Both the position numbers and the translations under genes were made by a program. The notes beneath the pieces were generated by a model. It had not been told where the DNA came from and searched no databases. It saw only the letters and a program-made list of their open reading frames with translations. Below are positions 7,192 through 14,442 of a DNA stretch of 14,442 bases, piece by piece. The stretch is taken from contig DBCW01000120.1 of the NCBI GenBank assembly GCA_002293265.1, positions 1-14,442 of the forward strand, in the 5' to 3' direction. Within the stretch, counting starts at the first letter, position 1. Each line of letters starts with the position of its first letter. This DNA comes from Eggerthellales bacterium UBA948 (GTDB lineage Bacteria; Actinomycetota; Coriobacteriia; Coriobacteriales; UBA8131).

Positions 7192-7924
7192 CGTAAATCT
7201 TACTCCGCAGGAAAAAGAGCAGGAGATCTCTGCGATTTTAGACCGTGGGTTGGTAAGACCTAAAACACTTCGCCGGTTATTTAAAGACCTGCTATGCAGT
7301 TTAGGCTTACGTGCGCTTTTTTGGGATTGTGGTTTTGCACTTTTGGTGGCTACTGTAACTTTGGCAGGGATAGTATTTCTGCTTGCTGTAACCCCAATAG
7401 AACGTAGTCTTGCCACTACATTCACGCTGGCACCGCTGTTGTTTCTTGCCACTCAGCTAAGTTGCGAAACGGCGGAGCGTTTGGGCGAGCTCTACGAACT
7501 TAAACGTACCTGCAAGTATACGATCAGACAGATCACTGCTTTTAGGGTGCTGACATTCTCGCTTGTAGGCGTGATCTTTTGCGTTGGCTTAACGGCTTTT
7601 ATAGCCGAGAGCACCACACACCTTGTACAACTATTACCGCTTGCCTTAAGCGGACTGTTTCTTTGTGCTTTGTTCAGCTTATTTTTGGCTCGCCGCCTGC
7701 CGCACACGCTTGCCGGTATTTGGGCGGGCGCAATATGGATAGTAATAACACTCACTCCCCTGATGATCGCAGGCCCGCAATGGGAAATACTGCTCAGCAA
7801 CATACCCGTTTTGCTCACGATATGCACGACTATCGTCTCAGCTGCATTATTTTTGAGAGAGATCACAAAACTTGCCTTTGACAAGGAGGATCACACCTAT
7901 GCTTACGGTCAATCACGTAACTAA
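7178..7924 (+). CDS. Polytopic membrane protein, possible anti-sigma factor or sensor
   Basis: 248 residues. A hydrophilic N-terminus of about 45 residues, rich in charged residues (EKEQE, then KTLRRLFKD), is followed by about six hydrophobic helices (around 50-71, 79-93, 121-143, 149-171, 177-198 and 204-225) and a charged tail. I recognise no named family. The ATG at 7178 has AAAGGAG at 7 nt spacing and lies inside the sigma gene; the 3' end overlaps the ABC ATPase gene by 26 nt. This position, directly behind a sigma factor and with a cytoplasmic N-terminal segment before membrane helices, is typical of membrane anti-sigma factors. However, no zinc-finger HxxxCxxC motif is visible, so that role is an inference. 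It could equally be a third membrane component of the exporter. Confidence 0.8.
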   Translation: MSTLNVNLTPQEKEQEISAILDRGLVRPKTLRRLFKDLLCSLGLRALFWDCGFALLVATVTLAGIVFLLAVTPIERSLATTFTLAPLLFLATQLSCETAERLGELYELKRTCKYTIRQITAFRVLTFSLVGVIFCVGLTAFIAESTTHLVQLLPLALSGLFLCALFSLFLARRLPHTLAGIWAGAIWIVITLTPLMIAGPQWEILLSNIPVLLTICTTIVSAALFLREITKLAFDKEDHTYAYGQSRN

Positions 7925-8759
7925 AACGTACGGAAACTTTACAGCACTAGAAGACATCACGCTGGAATTCTCGCAGGGTCTATATGCGCTGCTTGCTCCA
8001 AACGGAGCAGGCAAGACCACGCTGATCAAAATGTTGACAACGCTCATCTTTCCAACACGTGGTGAAATACTTCTTGATGGCGATGAGATCATCGCACTGG
8101 ATGAAACCTACCGCGAAAAGATTGGTTACTTGCCGCAAGAGTTTGGTTATTACAAAAATCACAGCCCGAGACAGTTTTTATCATACCTGGCTGCATTAAA
8201 AGGACTGGACAAGCGAGAAGCGGCACGTAAAACCGATGAGCTGCTGGAGCTGGTATCGCTTGCAGACGTGCGTGACAAAAAGATGCGCAAGTTCTCCGGC
8301 GGTATGATCCAGCGCGTAGGCATCGCCCAAGCTCTGCAAAACGACCCGCGCATTCTTATCCTTGATGAGCCAACAGCCGGGCTTGACCCCAAAGAGCGCG
8401 TTCGCTTTCGCAATCTCATCTCTTCGCTTTCTAAAAACCGGATCGTCATCATGTCTACACACATCGTCTCGGATATTGAAACCGTCGCCAACCAAGTCGT
8501 CATGTTTAAAGACCACAAGTTGCTTGCAAACAACACACCGGCGAAGATATGCAAGCAGCTGGAGGGCAAGGTCTTTGAGACCGACGATATCACGGCAATC
8601 GACTTTGCCCACATGCAACTTACCGAACGCAATGAAGACGGACACACCATCGTCCGCTTTGCCACGGACAGCGCGCGCGGAGCCGAAATCGGTCGCCCGG
8701 TCACTCCTAACCTAGAAGATGTTTTCCTCTACATTTACCGCGACGAGGCATGGATCTGA
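7899..8759 (+). CDS. ABC transporter ATP-binding protein (ABC-2 exporter type)
   Basis: 286 residues from the ATG at 7899, chosen because AAGGAGGA (7883-7890) lies 8 nt upstream and because MLTVNHVTK is the usual start of such subunits. It hydrolyses ATP to drive the two permeases encoded next. Motifs in order: Walker A PNGAGKTT (34-41; the usual leading Gly is Ala33), Q-loop Gln80 in YLPQEFGYY, signature FSGGM (132-136), Walker B ILILDEP (152-158) and switch His188 in STHIVSD. The region after about 210 is the C-terminal extension common in drug- and peptide-export ATPases, ending in a TPNLEDVFLYIY motif like those of the BcrA/CcmA/NatA group. It overlaps the preceding gene by 26 nt and the following one by 10 nt. 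Substrate unknown; lantibiotic or bacitracin-type efflux is one possibility. Confidence 0.92.
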   Translation: MLTVNHVTKTYGNFTALEDITLEFSQGLYALLAPNGAGKTTLIKMLTTLIFPTRGEILLDGDEIIALDETYREKIGYLPQEFGYYKNHSPRQFLSYLAALKGLDKREAARKTDELLELVSLADVRDKKMRKFSGGMIQRVGIAQALQNDPRILILDEPTAGLDPKERVRFRNLISSLSKNRIVIMSTHIVSDIETVANQVVMFKDHKLLANNTPAKICKQLEGKVFETDDITAIDFAHMQLTERNEDGHTIVRFATDSARGAEIGRPVTPNLEDVFLYIYRDEAWI

Positions 8760-9919
8760 TTGTGTGGATCTACGAGATGAAAAAGTTGCTCTGCTCGCCC
8801 ACACTGCTGGGACTGATCGTGGCATGCCTACTGACAAACACGTTCTTCTCGACGATTGTGCTGGGATCTGCGGACTATTCGTCTTATGTAGGCAATGTTG
8901 CTGAGACGGCAGGCATACGCGTAAACGATGAGTTCCAAAATCAGCTAGCGCTTTTGCAAGAGCCAAAGGAAAGCCCGGAGTCTTACTTTCTTGAGTACCT
9001 ACGCAAAGACACCAATGGCTTATCCAACCTCTACGAGACATTTGAAGCTTCCTCCATCGCCAAAAGCGAAATTGCCGCTTATGGCATTACCGGTGACGTA
9101 GCACGCTTGCTGGAAGAAAAGTGCGAAGCGCTGCAAGCCAGCGTAGATGCAAAGGCCAAAAGCGGCGAAGCGCTGGATCTTTATCTGGCAGGTTTTACCA
9201 CTCATGAGCACAACGCACTCGTTTTTATTTGGAGGATGTTCGCGCTCGAAGGCGCATTGATCGGTGTCTTGATGGTACTGCTGCTAATTGGCTACGAGCA
9301 AAACAATCGTACAGCAGCCTTGGTCTTCTCGCTTCGCAAAGGACGTCGTTTGATGTCTGCAAAACTTCTGGCGGCTATGGCGGTTGGGCTTGCTTCTTTT
9401 GTTCTGGTGTGGTTTGCAAGCATGGCAATTTACCTCGCGCTTCATCCCTATTTGATACATATCTGGCACAGCAGCGTCAGCAGCGCGTTTCACATCGTCT
9501 TTGACTCTTTTGTTTTTCGCCCATTCCTTACCTGGGATAGCTTTAGCCTTTTTGAGTATGCCTTTGCCCAGCTTGGCATTTCAATAGGGATAGTGCTCAG
9601 CGTTATGTTGTTAGGATTTTTCATCGGCATGTTAATCAAAAATAACTACCTGGCATTCTTTATCTTTCTTGTAACGGTGATGGTTTTGTATATATTGCCG
9701 CCAACCTTGGCAAGCATAGGGCAAATCGAGATGAGCTCTTACGTCATTAACCATAACCCGGTGCGTTTGTGGTGGATGCAAGAATACTGGTTCACCGAAG
9801 GCACACGGCAATACCTTTGGCCGCGTTTTGAGACTATCGGCGTTGCAAGTTCGCTTTTGGTCTTGTCGTTGCTGGCGCTTTTAGGCTACCGGCATTTTTG
9901 GAGAAAGGATCTCGCATGA
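8750..9919 (+). CDS. ABC-2-type permease, first of two
   Basis: 389 residues. Predicted helix 1 lies at about 16-38. A loop of about 120 residues (40-158) rich in charged residues is presumably outside the cell. Five more helices follow, at about 160-181, 207-230, 270-295, 300-321 and 362-382. The cytoplasmic LVFSLRKGRRLMSAKLLAA segment (191-209) after helix 2 is a plausible contact with the ATPase. The ATG at 8750 overlaps the ATPase stop by 10 nt; its Shine-Dalgarno is poorly spaced, so translational coupling is likely. An internal ATG at 8777 is an alternative start. Its architecture matches that of the next gene, suggesting a heterodimeric channel. Family assignment rests on topology and context. 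Confidence 0.85.
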   Translation: MDLIVWIYEMKKLLCSPTLLGLIVACLLTNTFFSTIVLGSADYSSYVGNVAETAGIRVNDEFQNQLALLQEPKESPESYFLEYLRKDTNGLSNLYETFEASSIAKSEIAAYGITGDVARLLEEKCEALQASVDAKAKSGEALDLYLAGFTTHEHNALVFIWRMFALEGALIGVLMVLLLIGYEQNNRTAALVFSLRKGRRLMSAKLLAAMAVGLASFVLVWFASMAIYLALHPYLIHIWHSSVSSAFHIVFDSFVFRPFLTWDSFSLFEYAFAQLGISIGIVLSVMLLGFFIGMLIKNNYLAFFIFLVTVMVLYILPPTLASIGQIEMSSYVINHNPVRLWWMQEYWFTEGTRQYLWPRFETIGVASSLLVLSLLALLGYRHFWRKDLA

Positions 9920-11091
9920 GACTAATACTGCATGAACTCAAAAAGATATGGAATATCAAGCTGCTCATTGGCGTTGTGGTATTGTGCGCTCTTGTATATT
10001 ACGTGTTGATGGGCTACAAACTAGTACTTGGTGGCAGCCAAGTCTTACTGTTTCATGAATATGCGCTAGAGATGACGCAATCTTTTGGCCCAACTTTGGA
10101 GCCGGATGAGCTTGAGCAAGTACAGTTATGGGCAAGCGATCTGCGTGCTGAGGCTGATGAAATAATACGCAGTGATGAGCGCTTTGCCCCGCTTGGTTTT
10201 AAATCATATCAAGAGCTTTGTGACTACGTAGACAAAGGATTGTTCGAGACCGAAGACATCAACTTCAATGATCCGGCGCTCAAGGCGCTTAACACGTTAA
10301 ACGATTCTTATTCGTTGGTGATGGGCAAAGCTTCCGAGTTTAATTCTGTTGGCTCGCGCATTGACGCGCTGGAGTTGATCATTACCTTCTATCAAGAAGA
10401 GCAACAAGAATCGGAGGTTCACACCGGCATCACATCACCACTTATCAATAGAGATCACTACTTCCCTTATATGGCAGGAGCACTTGTGCTTATCACATTG
10501 GCTATATCGGGGTTGCTTTCGCTAACTCTTACACGAGACAGGATGTCACGGGTAAATATGTTACAGCTGTCCTCAAAGCGTGGGCGACGCATTTATCAAA
10601 GTCAACTCATCGCCATGCTTATAAGTGCACTGGCAATCATCACAGCAATGCTTGCGATCTTTACAGCCGTACTCATAACTCAGATGGGTCTTGCAGTTAT
10701 GTGGAACAACCCCGTTAATTCCTTCATGTCTTGGGGAATAGACAGTCTTATTTCCGGCAACTCATTTACTGTAGGTGTTTATTACCTAATCATCGTTTGC
10801 TTTGCCTACGTATTAGGCATAGGACTCACCTTGGCACTGTTTTGCCTCTCCGGCATAAGCGGAAACTACGTTTCACTTCTGGCCAAAGCAATCCCGGCAT
10901 TTATAGTGACAGGAATTCTAGGCGGCGCAATGCCTGTCTGGGATGGGCTGTTCTACAATTACTCCTACGCTCCCTACAGAGCATTCATGGGAGAGGCTCT
11001 GTTTGAACCGGTAATTCCACTACTCATACTCGCCGCCGGTATCGCAATGGCAGTATGGTTCCTACGCAGCAGGCGCAAAGCGGAGGTTTGA
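9916..11091 (+). CDS. ABC-2-type permease, second of two
   Basis: 391 residues from the ATG at 9916, which forms an ATGA overlap with the previous stop and has AAAGGA 6 nt upstream; a longer in-frame start at 9898 is not supported by a ribosome site. Topology repeats the previous permease: helix 1 at about 14-34, a large loop at 36-182, then helices at about 183-205, 229-255, 286-312, 316-340 and 364-383. The cytoplasmic stretch after helix 2 (LQLSSKRGRRIYQSQLIA) parallels the RKGRRLMSAKLLAA of its partner. This suggests an old duplication and a heterodimer served by the single upstream ATPase. It is the last gene of the operon. No terminator is seen; the gene ends 2 bp from a convergent gene. 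Substrate unknown. Confidence 0.87.
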   Translation: MRLILHELKKIWNIKLLIGVVVLCALVYYVLMGYKLVLGGSQVLLFHEYALEMTQSFGPTLEPDELEQVQLWASDLRAEADEIIRSDERFAPLGFKSYQELCDYVDKGLFETEDINFNDPALKALNTLNDSYSLVMGKASEFNSVGSRIDALELIITFYQEEQQESEVHTGITSPLINRDHYFPYMAGALVLITLAISGLLSLTLTRDRMSRVNMLQLSSKRGRRIYQSQLIAMLISALAIITAMLAIFTAVLITQMGLAVMWNNPVNSFMSWGIDSLISGNSFTVGVYYLIIVCFAYVLGIGLTLALFCLSGISGNYVSLLAKAIPAFIVTGILGGAMPVWDGLFYNYSYAPYRAFMGEALFEPVIPLLILAAGIAMAVWFLRSRRKAEV

Positions 11092-11093
11092 TC

Positions 11094-12365
11094 CTAAATC
11101 GCCCAGATCGGCATCGCCCAAGCTTGTTTGCTTATTGGATAAACATTATCGGTCATACAAACAACGCAGCCGGTGCCAATTTCTCTTTTCTGTGACTTAA
11201 ATTCATCCGATAGATTGCCTGCAGAAATTGGCTCTAGGGCAGAAAAATTCTTTATGTCATTGGTTGTAGGCGTTGCAGTTTTCTTTATTTCTATCGGATG
11301 CAAAATTCCGTTTTTCTCCAGGAGAATATCTATTTCCTTTTTGTCATTGCTGCGAAAAAAGTATAAAAGTGGTCGCTGTCCAGAGTTTATAAAGCTTTTA
11401 TATATTTCACTAAAAACATAGGATTCAAATATCTGACCACTCATTGCGCCCATCTCTAATACTTTTGCATTTTCCCAACCACAGAGATGAGCGCATAGTC
11501 CGGTATCGAGAAAGTGCATAACAGGCTGCTTGCTAAGTCTTTTTAAAATGTTATTTGAGTAAGGCCGAACAACCTTTATAAGGTATGAACTGACCATGAT
11601 TGATAACCAAGCTTTAGCCGTTTTTTCATTAATATCGCTAAGACGTGCCAGCTCAGCATAAACCAAAGGCCTAGCAGTAAGTGACGCACATGCAGTCATA
11701 AACTTTCTAAAACGCAATTCATCCCCTACTTGGGCAAGATCGCGAACATCACGCATGAGGTATGTGTCGATAAATGATTCAAAGCCATTAGCACGCATGT
11801 CATCCGACATTATACTTATTTCCGGAAAAGCACCCTTTGCTATTTGCCCAAAAACCTGATGGATATCTTGCTTCTTTGCAACCTTAACTCGCCTATTAAA
11901 ATACATTTCGTCTAACTCAAATGACTCCGACTTTAAACCCTGAAGTTCAGTATTCGAAAATCCAAGCATTTCTATAATGCCTGCCCGACCCGCCAGTGAT
12001 TCTGAGACATTTTTCATTAGATGAAACGGCTGTGATCCTGTAAGCCAAAAGCTTCCTCGCTCCTCAGAGTTGTCAACCTGCATCTTAATATGCGGCAGCA
12101 GCTCTGGAGCGTATTGTATTTCATCAATAAGAATTGGCGGCTTATATCGCTGCAAAAATAAAGCCGGATCTTCTTTGGCAATAATTCTAAGTGTTGTGTT
12201 ATCAAGACTCACATAGTTTCTGTCTATGCCGTTTGCCGCATCTTCATCCATAAGATGCTTAAGCATGGTAGTCTTCCCCACTTGACGAGACCCGGTTACT
12301 ACTACCACTTTAAACGTGTCGGAGTATTTGCGTACAATGGGCTCAAGCGCACGAGTGACATACAT
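11094..12365 (-). CDS. AAA-family ATP-binding protein with DUF4143 domain
   Basis: 423 residues from the ATG at 12365, preferred because GAGGTG lies just upstream and MYVTRALEPIV is the usual start; an in-frame ATG at 12422 lies upstream of the likely promoter. The N-terminal AAA_14 domain (1-170) has Walker A GSRQVGKTT (25-33), Walker B ILIDE (78-82) and WLTGSQPF (107-114). The C-terminal DUF4143 domain (about 200-360) includes YLMRDVRDL and a PD-(D/E)XK-like core: Asp346 in KEIDILLE and Glu359/Lys361 in HPIEIKK. The family is widespread and patchily distributed; its biological role is poorly defined. It stands alone on this strand, tail to tail with the ABC operon. Nothing ties it to its neighbours, so it may be a mobile accessory gene. 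Confidence 0.9.
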   Translation of the reverse strand: MYVTRALEPIVRKYSDTFKVVVVTGSRQVGKTTMLKHLMDEDAANGIDRNYVSLDNTTLRIIAKEDPALFLQRYKPPILIDEIQYAPELLPHIKMQVDNSEERGSFWLTGSQPFHLMKNVSESLAGRAGIIEMLGFSNTELQGLKSESFELDEMYFNRRVKVAKKQDIHQVFGQIAKGAFPEISIMSDDMRANGFESFIDTYLMRDVRDLAQVGDELRFRKFMTACASLTARPLVYAELARLSDINEKTAKAWLSIMVSSYLIKVVRPYSNNILKRLSKQPVMHFLDTGLCAHLCGWENAKVLEMGAMSGQIFESYVFSEIYKSFINSGQRPLLYFFRSNDKKEIDILLEKNGILHPIEIKKTATPTTNDIKNFSALEPISAGNLSDEFKSQKREIGTGCVVCMTDNVYPISKQAWAMPIWAI

Positions 12366-12376
12366 AAACACCTCAT

Positions 12377-12418
12377 TTCTCAAATCCGTAGTTAGGTTCC
12401 GGATTTGAGAATAGTATA
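12377..12418 (-). promoter_or_regulatory. Promoter/operator of the DUF4143 gene with 12-bp inverted repeat
   Basis: On the minus strand, a -10-like TATACT (12418-12413) is followed directly by one arm of a perfect 12-bp inverted repeat (12411-12400), an 11-nt spacer (12399-12389) and the second arm (12388-12377). Then come the Shine-Dalgarno GAGGTG (12374-12369) and the ATG at 12365. The arms contain TTCTCAAATCCG and its complement. Transcription would be expected to start inside the first arm, so an operator is more likely than an RNA hairpin. No good -35 box is seen. Confidence 0.55.
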
Positions 12419-12468
12419 ACACTTTGTTGCATGCTTGACTAAGTTATTCGTCCATTTCAAAGATAAGC

Positions 12469-12487
12469 TCGTTTTCATTGAGAACGA
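12469..12487. other. Short hairpin in the divergent intergenic region
   Basis: TCGTTTTC (12469-12476) can pair with GAGAACGA (12480-12487), with one G-T wobble and a 3-nt loop. It lies between the divergent DUF4143 and epimerase genes. No T-run follows, so it is not a terminator; its function is unknown. Confidence 0.3.
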
Positions 12488-12517
12488 TGAATTGAGTTTG
12501 CTGCAGAGACAGCGTAA

Positions 12518-12547
12518 TTGTGGCTAGACTACAGATGACGTTATACT
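12518..12547 (+). promoter_or_regulatory. Candidate promoter for the epimerase gene
   Basis: TTGTGG (12518-12523) and TATACT (12542-12547) are separated by 18 nt and would place a start about 25 nt before the ATG at 12578. The match to the -35 consensus is partial. Confidence 0.35.
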
Positions 12548-12577
12548 TGATAGTGATAATTTAGTAGCAGAATAGAG

Positions 12578-13297
12578 ATGTCAATGGATAATTACATGAA
12601 GCCCTTAAAACAACTTATCTCCTATCAAGTGGAAAACCCCGGTGGAGCAATACTTGATGTTGAGCAGGTTATATCTTTGGAAAGATCGATTGAAGCTGAC
12701 GGCACATCTCTCTATACACTAATGCAGCGAGCCGGCCATAGTGTTTCGGAGTACATACTTACAGAGGTTTCTCCAAAGCAGAATATTGTGATTTTCTGCG
12801 GCTCTGGAAACAACGGCGGAGACGGATGGGTAATTGCCGATGATCTTTGCGTTAGTGGGCTTAGTGTTTCGCTTGTGACTCCCTGCCCTGCTAAATCTTT
12901 GCAAACTGAACCGGCAAGAAGTGCCGCACTTGCAGCCGTTGAGCACAACCATAAGACACTTGAGATACTCGTGATGCCCACCGCAGAAAAGCTACACGAG
13001 ATTTTACGTGTAGCTGATCTTGTCGTAGATGCCATACTCGGCACCGGGTTTAAAGCCGGGCATGTAAAAGAGCCCTATAAAACGTGGGTCGATTGCATTA
13101 ACGAAGCAAGAACTGAAGGTGATATGTCAATCATTTCTGTAGATGTGCCCAGCGGACTATCTGCGCAAACCGGTGAGAAATCTAACGCAACTGTATCTGC
13201 AGATGCAACCATCACAATGCTGGCATACAAGCCGGGGCTTTTGCAACAAAACGGCAAAACATGCTGCGGCAAACTCTACTTGGCAGATATTGCTTAA
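12578..13297 (+). CDS. NAD(P)HX epimerase, stand-alone YjeF_N domain
   Basis: 239 residues. Repair enzyme that interconverts the R and S forms of hydrated NAD(P)H so that the dehydratase can restore the cofactor. The whole protein is one YjeF_N domain after a roughly 25-residue extension: GSGNNGGDG (75-83), VVDAILGTGF (149-158), SVDVPSGLSAQTG (187-199, Asp189 conserved) and ADATITMLAYKPGLL (208-222, Lys218 conserved). In most bacteria this domain is fused to the ADP-dependent dehydratase (YjeF_C); here the gene ends after the epimerase and the next gene is convergent, so the dehydratase must be elsewhere or absent. The start is uncertain: ATG codons at 12578, 12584 and 12596 are all in frame and none has a strong Shine-Dalgarno. 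Confidence 0.88.
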   Translation: MSMDNYMKPLKQLISYQVENPGGAILDVEQVISLERSIEADGTSLYTLMQRAGHSVSEYILTEVSPKQNIVIFCGSGNNGGDGWVIADDLCVSGLSVSLVTPCPAKSLQTEPARSAALAAVEHNHKTLEILVMPTAEKLHEILRVADLVVDAILGTGFKAGHVKEPYKTWVDCINEARTEGDMSIISVDVPSGLSAQTGEKSNATVSADATITMLAYKPGLLQQNGKTCCGKLYLADIA

Positions 13298-13318
13298 GCT
13301 TTAATTTTTAGTCATTGA

Positions 13319-13328
13319 AATCGCGATT
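13319..13328. repeat. 10-bp perfect palindrome between convergent genes
   Basis: AATCGCGATT lies in the 46-bp gap between the convergent epimerase and fused transporter genes. It is too short for a terminator stem and has no clear role; a GCTTAAGC palindrome overlaps the epimerase stop just upstream (13292-13299). Confidence 0.3.
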
Positions 13329-13343
13329 CTATTAGCCATTTCA

Positions 13344-14442
13344 TCAGCTAATATGTTGCTCAAACTCTTGCGCCTTTAGAGCGGTGATGTCTTCTCTTGC
13401 GTGAGTTGCGATAACTAACGTGCGGTCTTTTAGCAACTCGTTGGTGACTTTGTATACCTGCTCTAGGGTTTTGCTGTCTAGTCCGGAAAATGGTTCGTCT
13501 AGCAAGATCAGCTCTGCACGTGACAGAAGCGTGCGTATTAGTTCGACCCTGCGGCGCATACCACCGGATAGTTCTTTTACGGGTTTATCCAGGCTGTGTG
13601 CCGGTAGGACTTTCTCCAGTGCTTGGCGCACCTCCACTGTCGAGCGGTATTGACAGCAGAATATGTGGACGTTTTCGATAGCATTGCGCGACTCAAATAA
13701 GCATGGTTCCTGAAAAACTATAGCTACTCTATTGTCGTTTGTGATGTGCCCTAAGTCCGGTTTTTCCAATCCTGCCAGCAAGCGCAAGGTCGTTGTCTTG
13801 CCTGCTCCGGAAGGAGAGTACAGCGCGAGACGCGAACCCGACACAAGGGTTACATCAAGGTCGAATATGATCTGCCTATCATCGAAATTCTTGCTGACTT
13901 TTGCAACCTGTACTTCGCGTGCAGCACCATGCGCAGGCTCGCTGCGAGGTGTAGCTCGTAGCGCCAGCTTCCAGCCAATGCCCTCGGAGTGTTCCAGCAA
14001 CAGCAAAAAGAGCTTCTCGCAAACTACTGCAATGCTCACAAGCACAAAAGTCCAAGCAAATATCTCCGCAGACGACAGTGTAATCTTGGCGTGATAGATG
14101 CTTGTGCCGATGCTGTCTGTTGGTAGCCCAATAAGTTCGGCTGCTATGCCGCTCTTCCAACTCATGCCAACAGCAATCTTGGATGTTGCCTGGATGAACG
14201 GACGCATGCTTGGCCAATGAAAGACCAAAATGCGCTCGTTGAAAGGCAGATTGAATACTTTGATTAACTCTGACATTTGCTTATTGCGGTTTTTCAAGCC
14301 CTCTAAACAGGCAAAATAAAAGGCCGGAAATGCTACCAAAAACACCGCCACTTGTGTGACGTTTTCAGCGCCAAACCAGATGAGCAAAAGCACGATAAAG
14401 CAGACAATAGGCACGCTTTTAATAAAAGTTATCGCCGGATTG
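13344..14442 (-). CDS. Fused ABC permease-ATPase (SsuC/TauC-type importer), 5' end cut by window
   Basis: The reading frame is open to the window edge, and the residues before the GTG at 14414 (ITFIKS, then VPIVCF) belong to a conserved permease helix, so the gene is partial at its 5' end. Numbering from that GTG: residues 1-145 are the C-terminal half of a binding-protein-dependent permease of the nitrate/sulfonate/taurine type, including the ATPase-contact loop (about 39-64) and GMSWKSGIAAELIG (83-96). A linker at about 140-165 leads to a complete ABC ATPase: Walker A PSGAGKTT (201-208), Q-loop FQEP (234-237), signature LSGGM (282-286), Walker B ELILLDEP (301-308) and His338. Permease and ATPase are normally separate proteins. 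The substrate (sulfonate, nitrate, a thiamine precursor or other) cannot be judged; a binding-protein gene would be expected beyond the edge. It converges on the epimerase gene with a 46-bp gap. Confidence 0.88.
   Translation of the reverse strand, partial: NPAITFIKSVPIVCFIVLLLIWFGAENVTQVAVFLVAFPAFYFACLEGLKNRNKQMSELIKVFNLPFNERILVFHWPSMRPFIQATSKIAVGMSWKSGIAAELIGLPTDSIGTSIYHAKITLSSAEIFAWTFVLVSIAVVCEKLFLLLLEHSEGIGWKLALRATPRSEPAHGAAREVQVAKVSKNFDDRQIIFDLDVTLVSGSRLALYSPSGAGKTTTLRLLAGLEKPDLGHITNDNRVAIVFQEPCLFESRNAIENVHIFCCQYRSTVEVRQALEKVLPAHSLDKPVKELSGGMRRRVELIRTLLSRAELILLDEPFSGLDSKTLEQVYKVTNELLKDRTLVIATHAREDITALKAQEFEQHIS

Noticed and set aside
7872..7898. Upstream ATG as start of the ABC ATPase
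   Set aside because: It would place the strong AAGGAGGA inside the gene; the ATG at 7899 is at ideal spacing and gives the usual family start.
8159..8704. 181-codon and 149-codon minus-strand frames opposite the ABC ATPase
   Set aside because: The plus strand encodes a textbook ATPase with all motifs; the antisense frames are shadows.
12366..12422. Longer N-terminus for the DUF4143 ATPase from an ATG at 12422
   Set aside because: It would read through the likely -10 box and inverted repeat; the ATG at 12365 has a Shine-Dalgarno and matches the family start.
1..14442. CRISPR arrays, tRNA or rRNA genes, insertion sequences, integrases, attachment sites
   Set aside because: No repeated spacer pattern, cloverleaf, transposase or recombinase motif was seen on either strand.

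Overview
The window looks like chromosomal DNA of an anaerobic actinomycete of the class Coriobacteriia, most likely family Eggerthellaceae. This placement is an inference. It rests on a Tat-exported lipoprotein molybdoenzyme of the DMSO reductase family, paired with a TorD-type chaperone and a LuxR-family regulator whose N-terminal half is entirely membrane-embedded; this combination is expanded in that family. Base composition is moderate, less GC-rich than typical Eggerthella. No tRNA, rRNA, CRISPR array, insertion sequence or origin was seen.

Region 1 (1-6300) is a respiratory reductase locus. A two-helix small membrane protein (28-285) is followed by a repeat-rich upstream region. Next come a DmsA-like catalytic subunit (545-3205), a DmsB-like four-cluster iron-sulfur subunit (3217-3873), an intercistronic hairpin, a TorD/DmsD-like chaperone (3954-4649), and a LuxR-type regulator with about 12 membrane helices (4768-6213). 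A hairpin terminator follows the regulator. The likely working model is that the regulator senses a substrate or membrane signal and controls the reductase, TorD matures the catalytic subunit, and the Tat pathway exports the A-B pair. No DmsC-type quinol-oxidising anchor is present, and the terminal electron acceptor cannot be read from sequence.

Region 2 (6625-11091) is one tightly packed operon with every junction overlapping: a sigma-70-family (ECF-like) sigma factor, a polytopic membrane protein that may be its anti-sigma factor or sensor, an ABC ATPase, and two related ABC-2-type permeases with large loops between helices 1 and 2. It looks like a self-contained envelope-stress or export module. 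A 411-base non-coding stretch precedes it.

Region 3 (11094-14442) holds unrelated genes. A minus-strand AAA/DUF4143 ATPase with an intact PD-(D/E)XK-like motif converges on the ABC operon with a 2-bp gap. It has a perfect 12-bp inverted repeat between its putative -10 box and its Shine-Dalgarno. A plus-strand stand-alone NAD(P)HX epimerase (YjeF_N) follows. The window ends in a minus-strand gene, cut by the window edge, that fuses an SsuC/TauC-type ABC permease to its own ATPase in one polypeptide.
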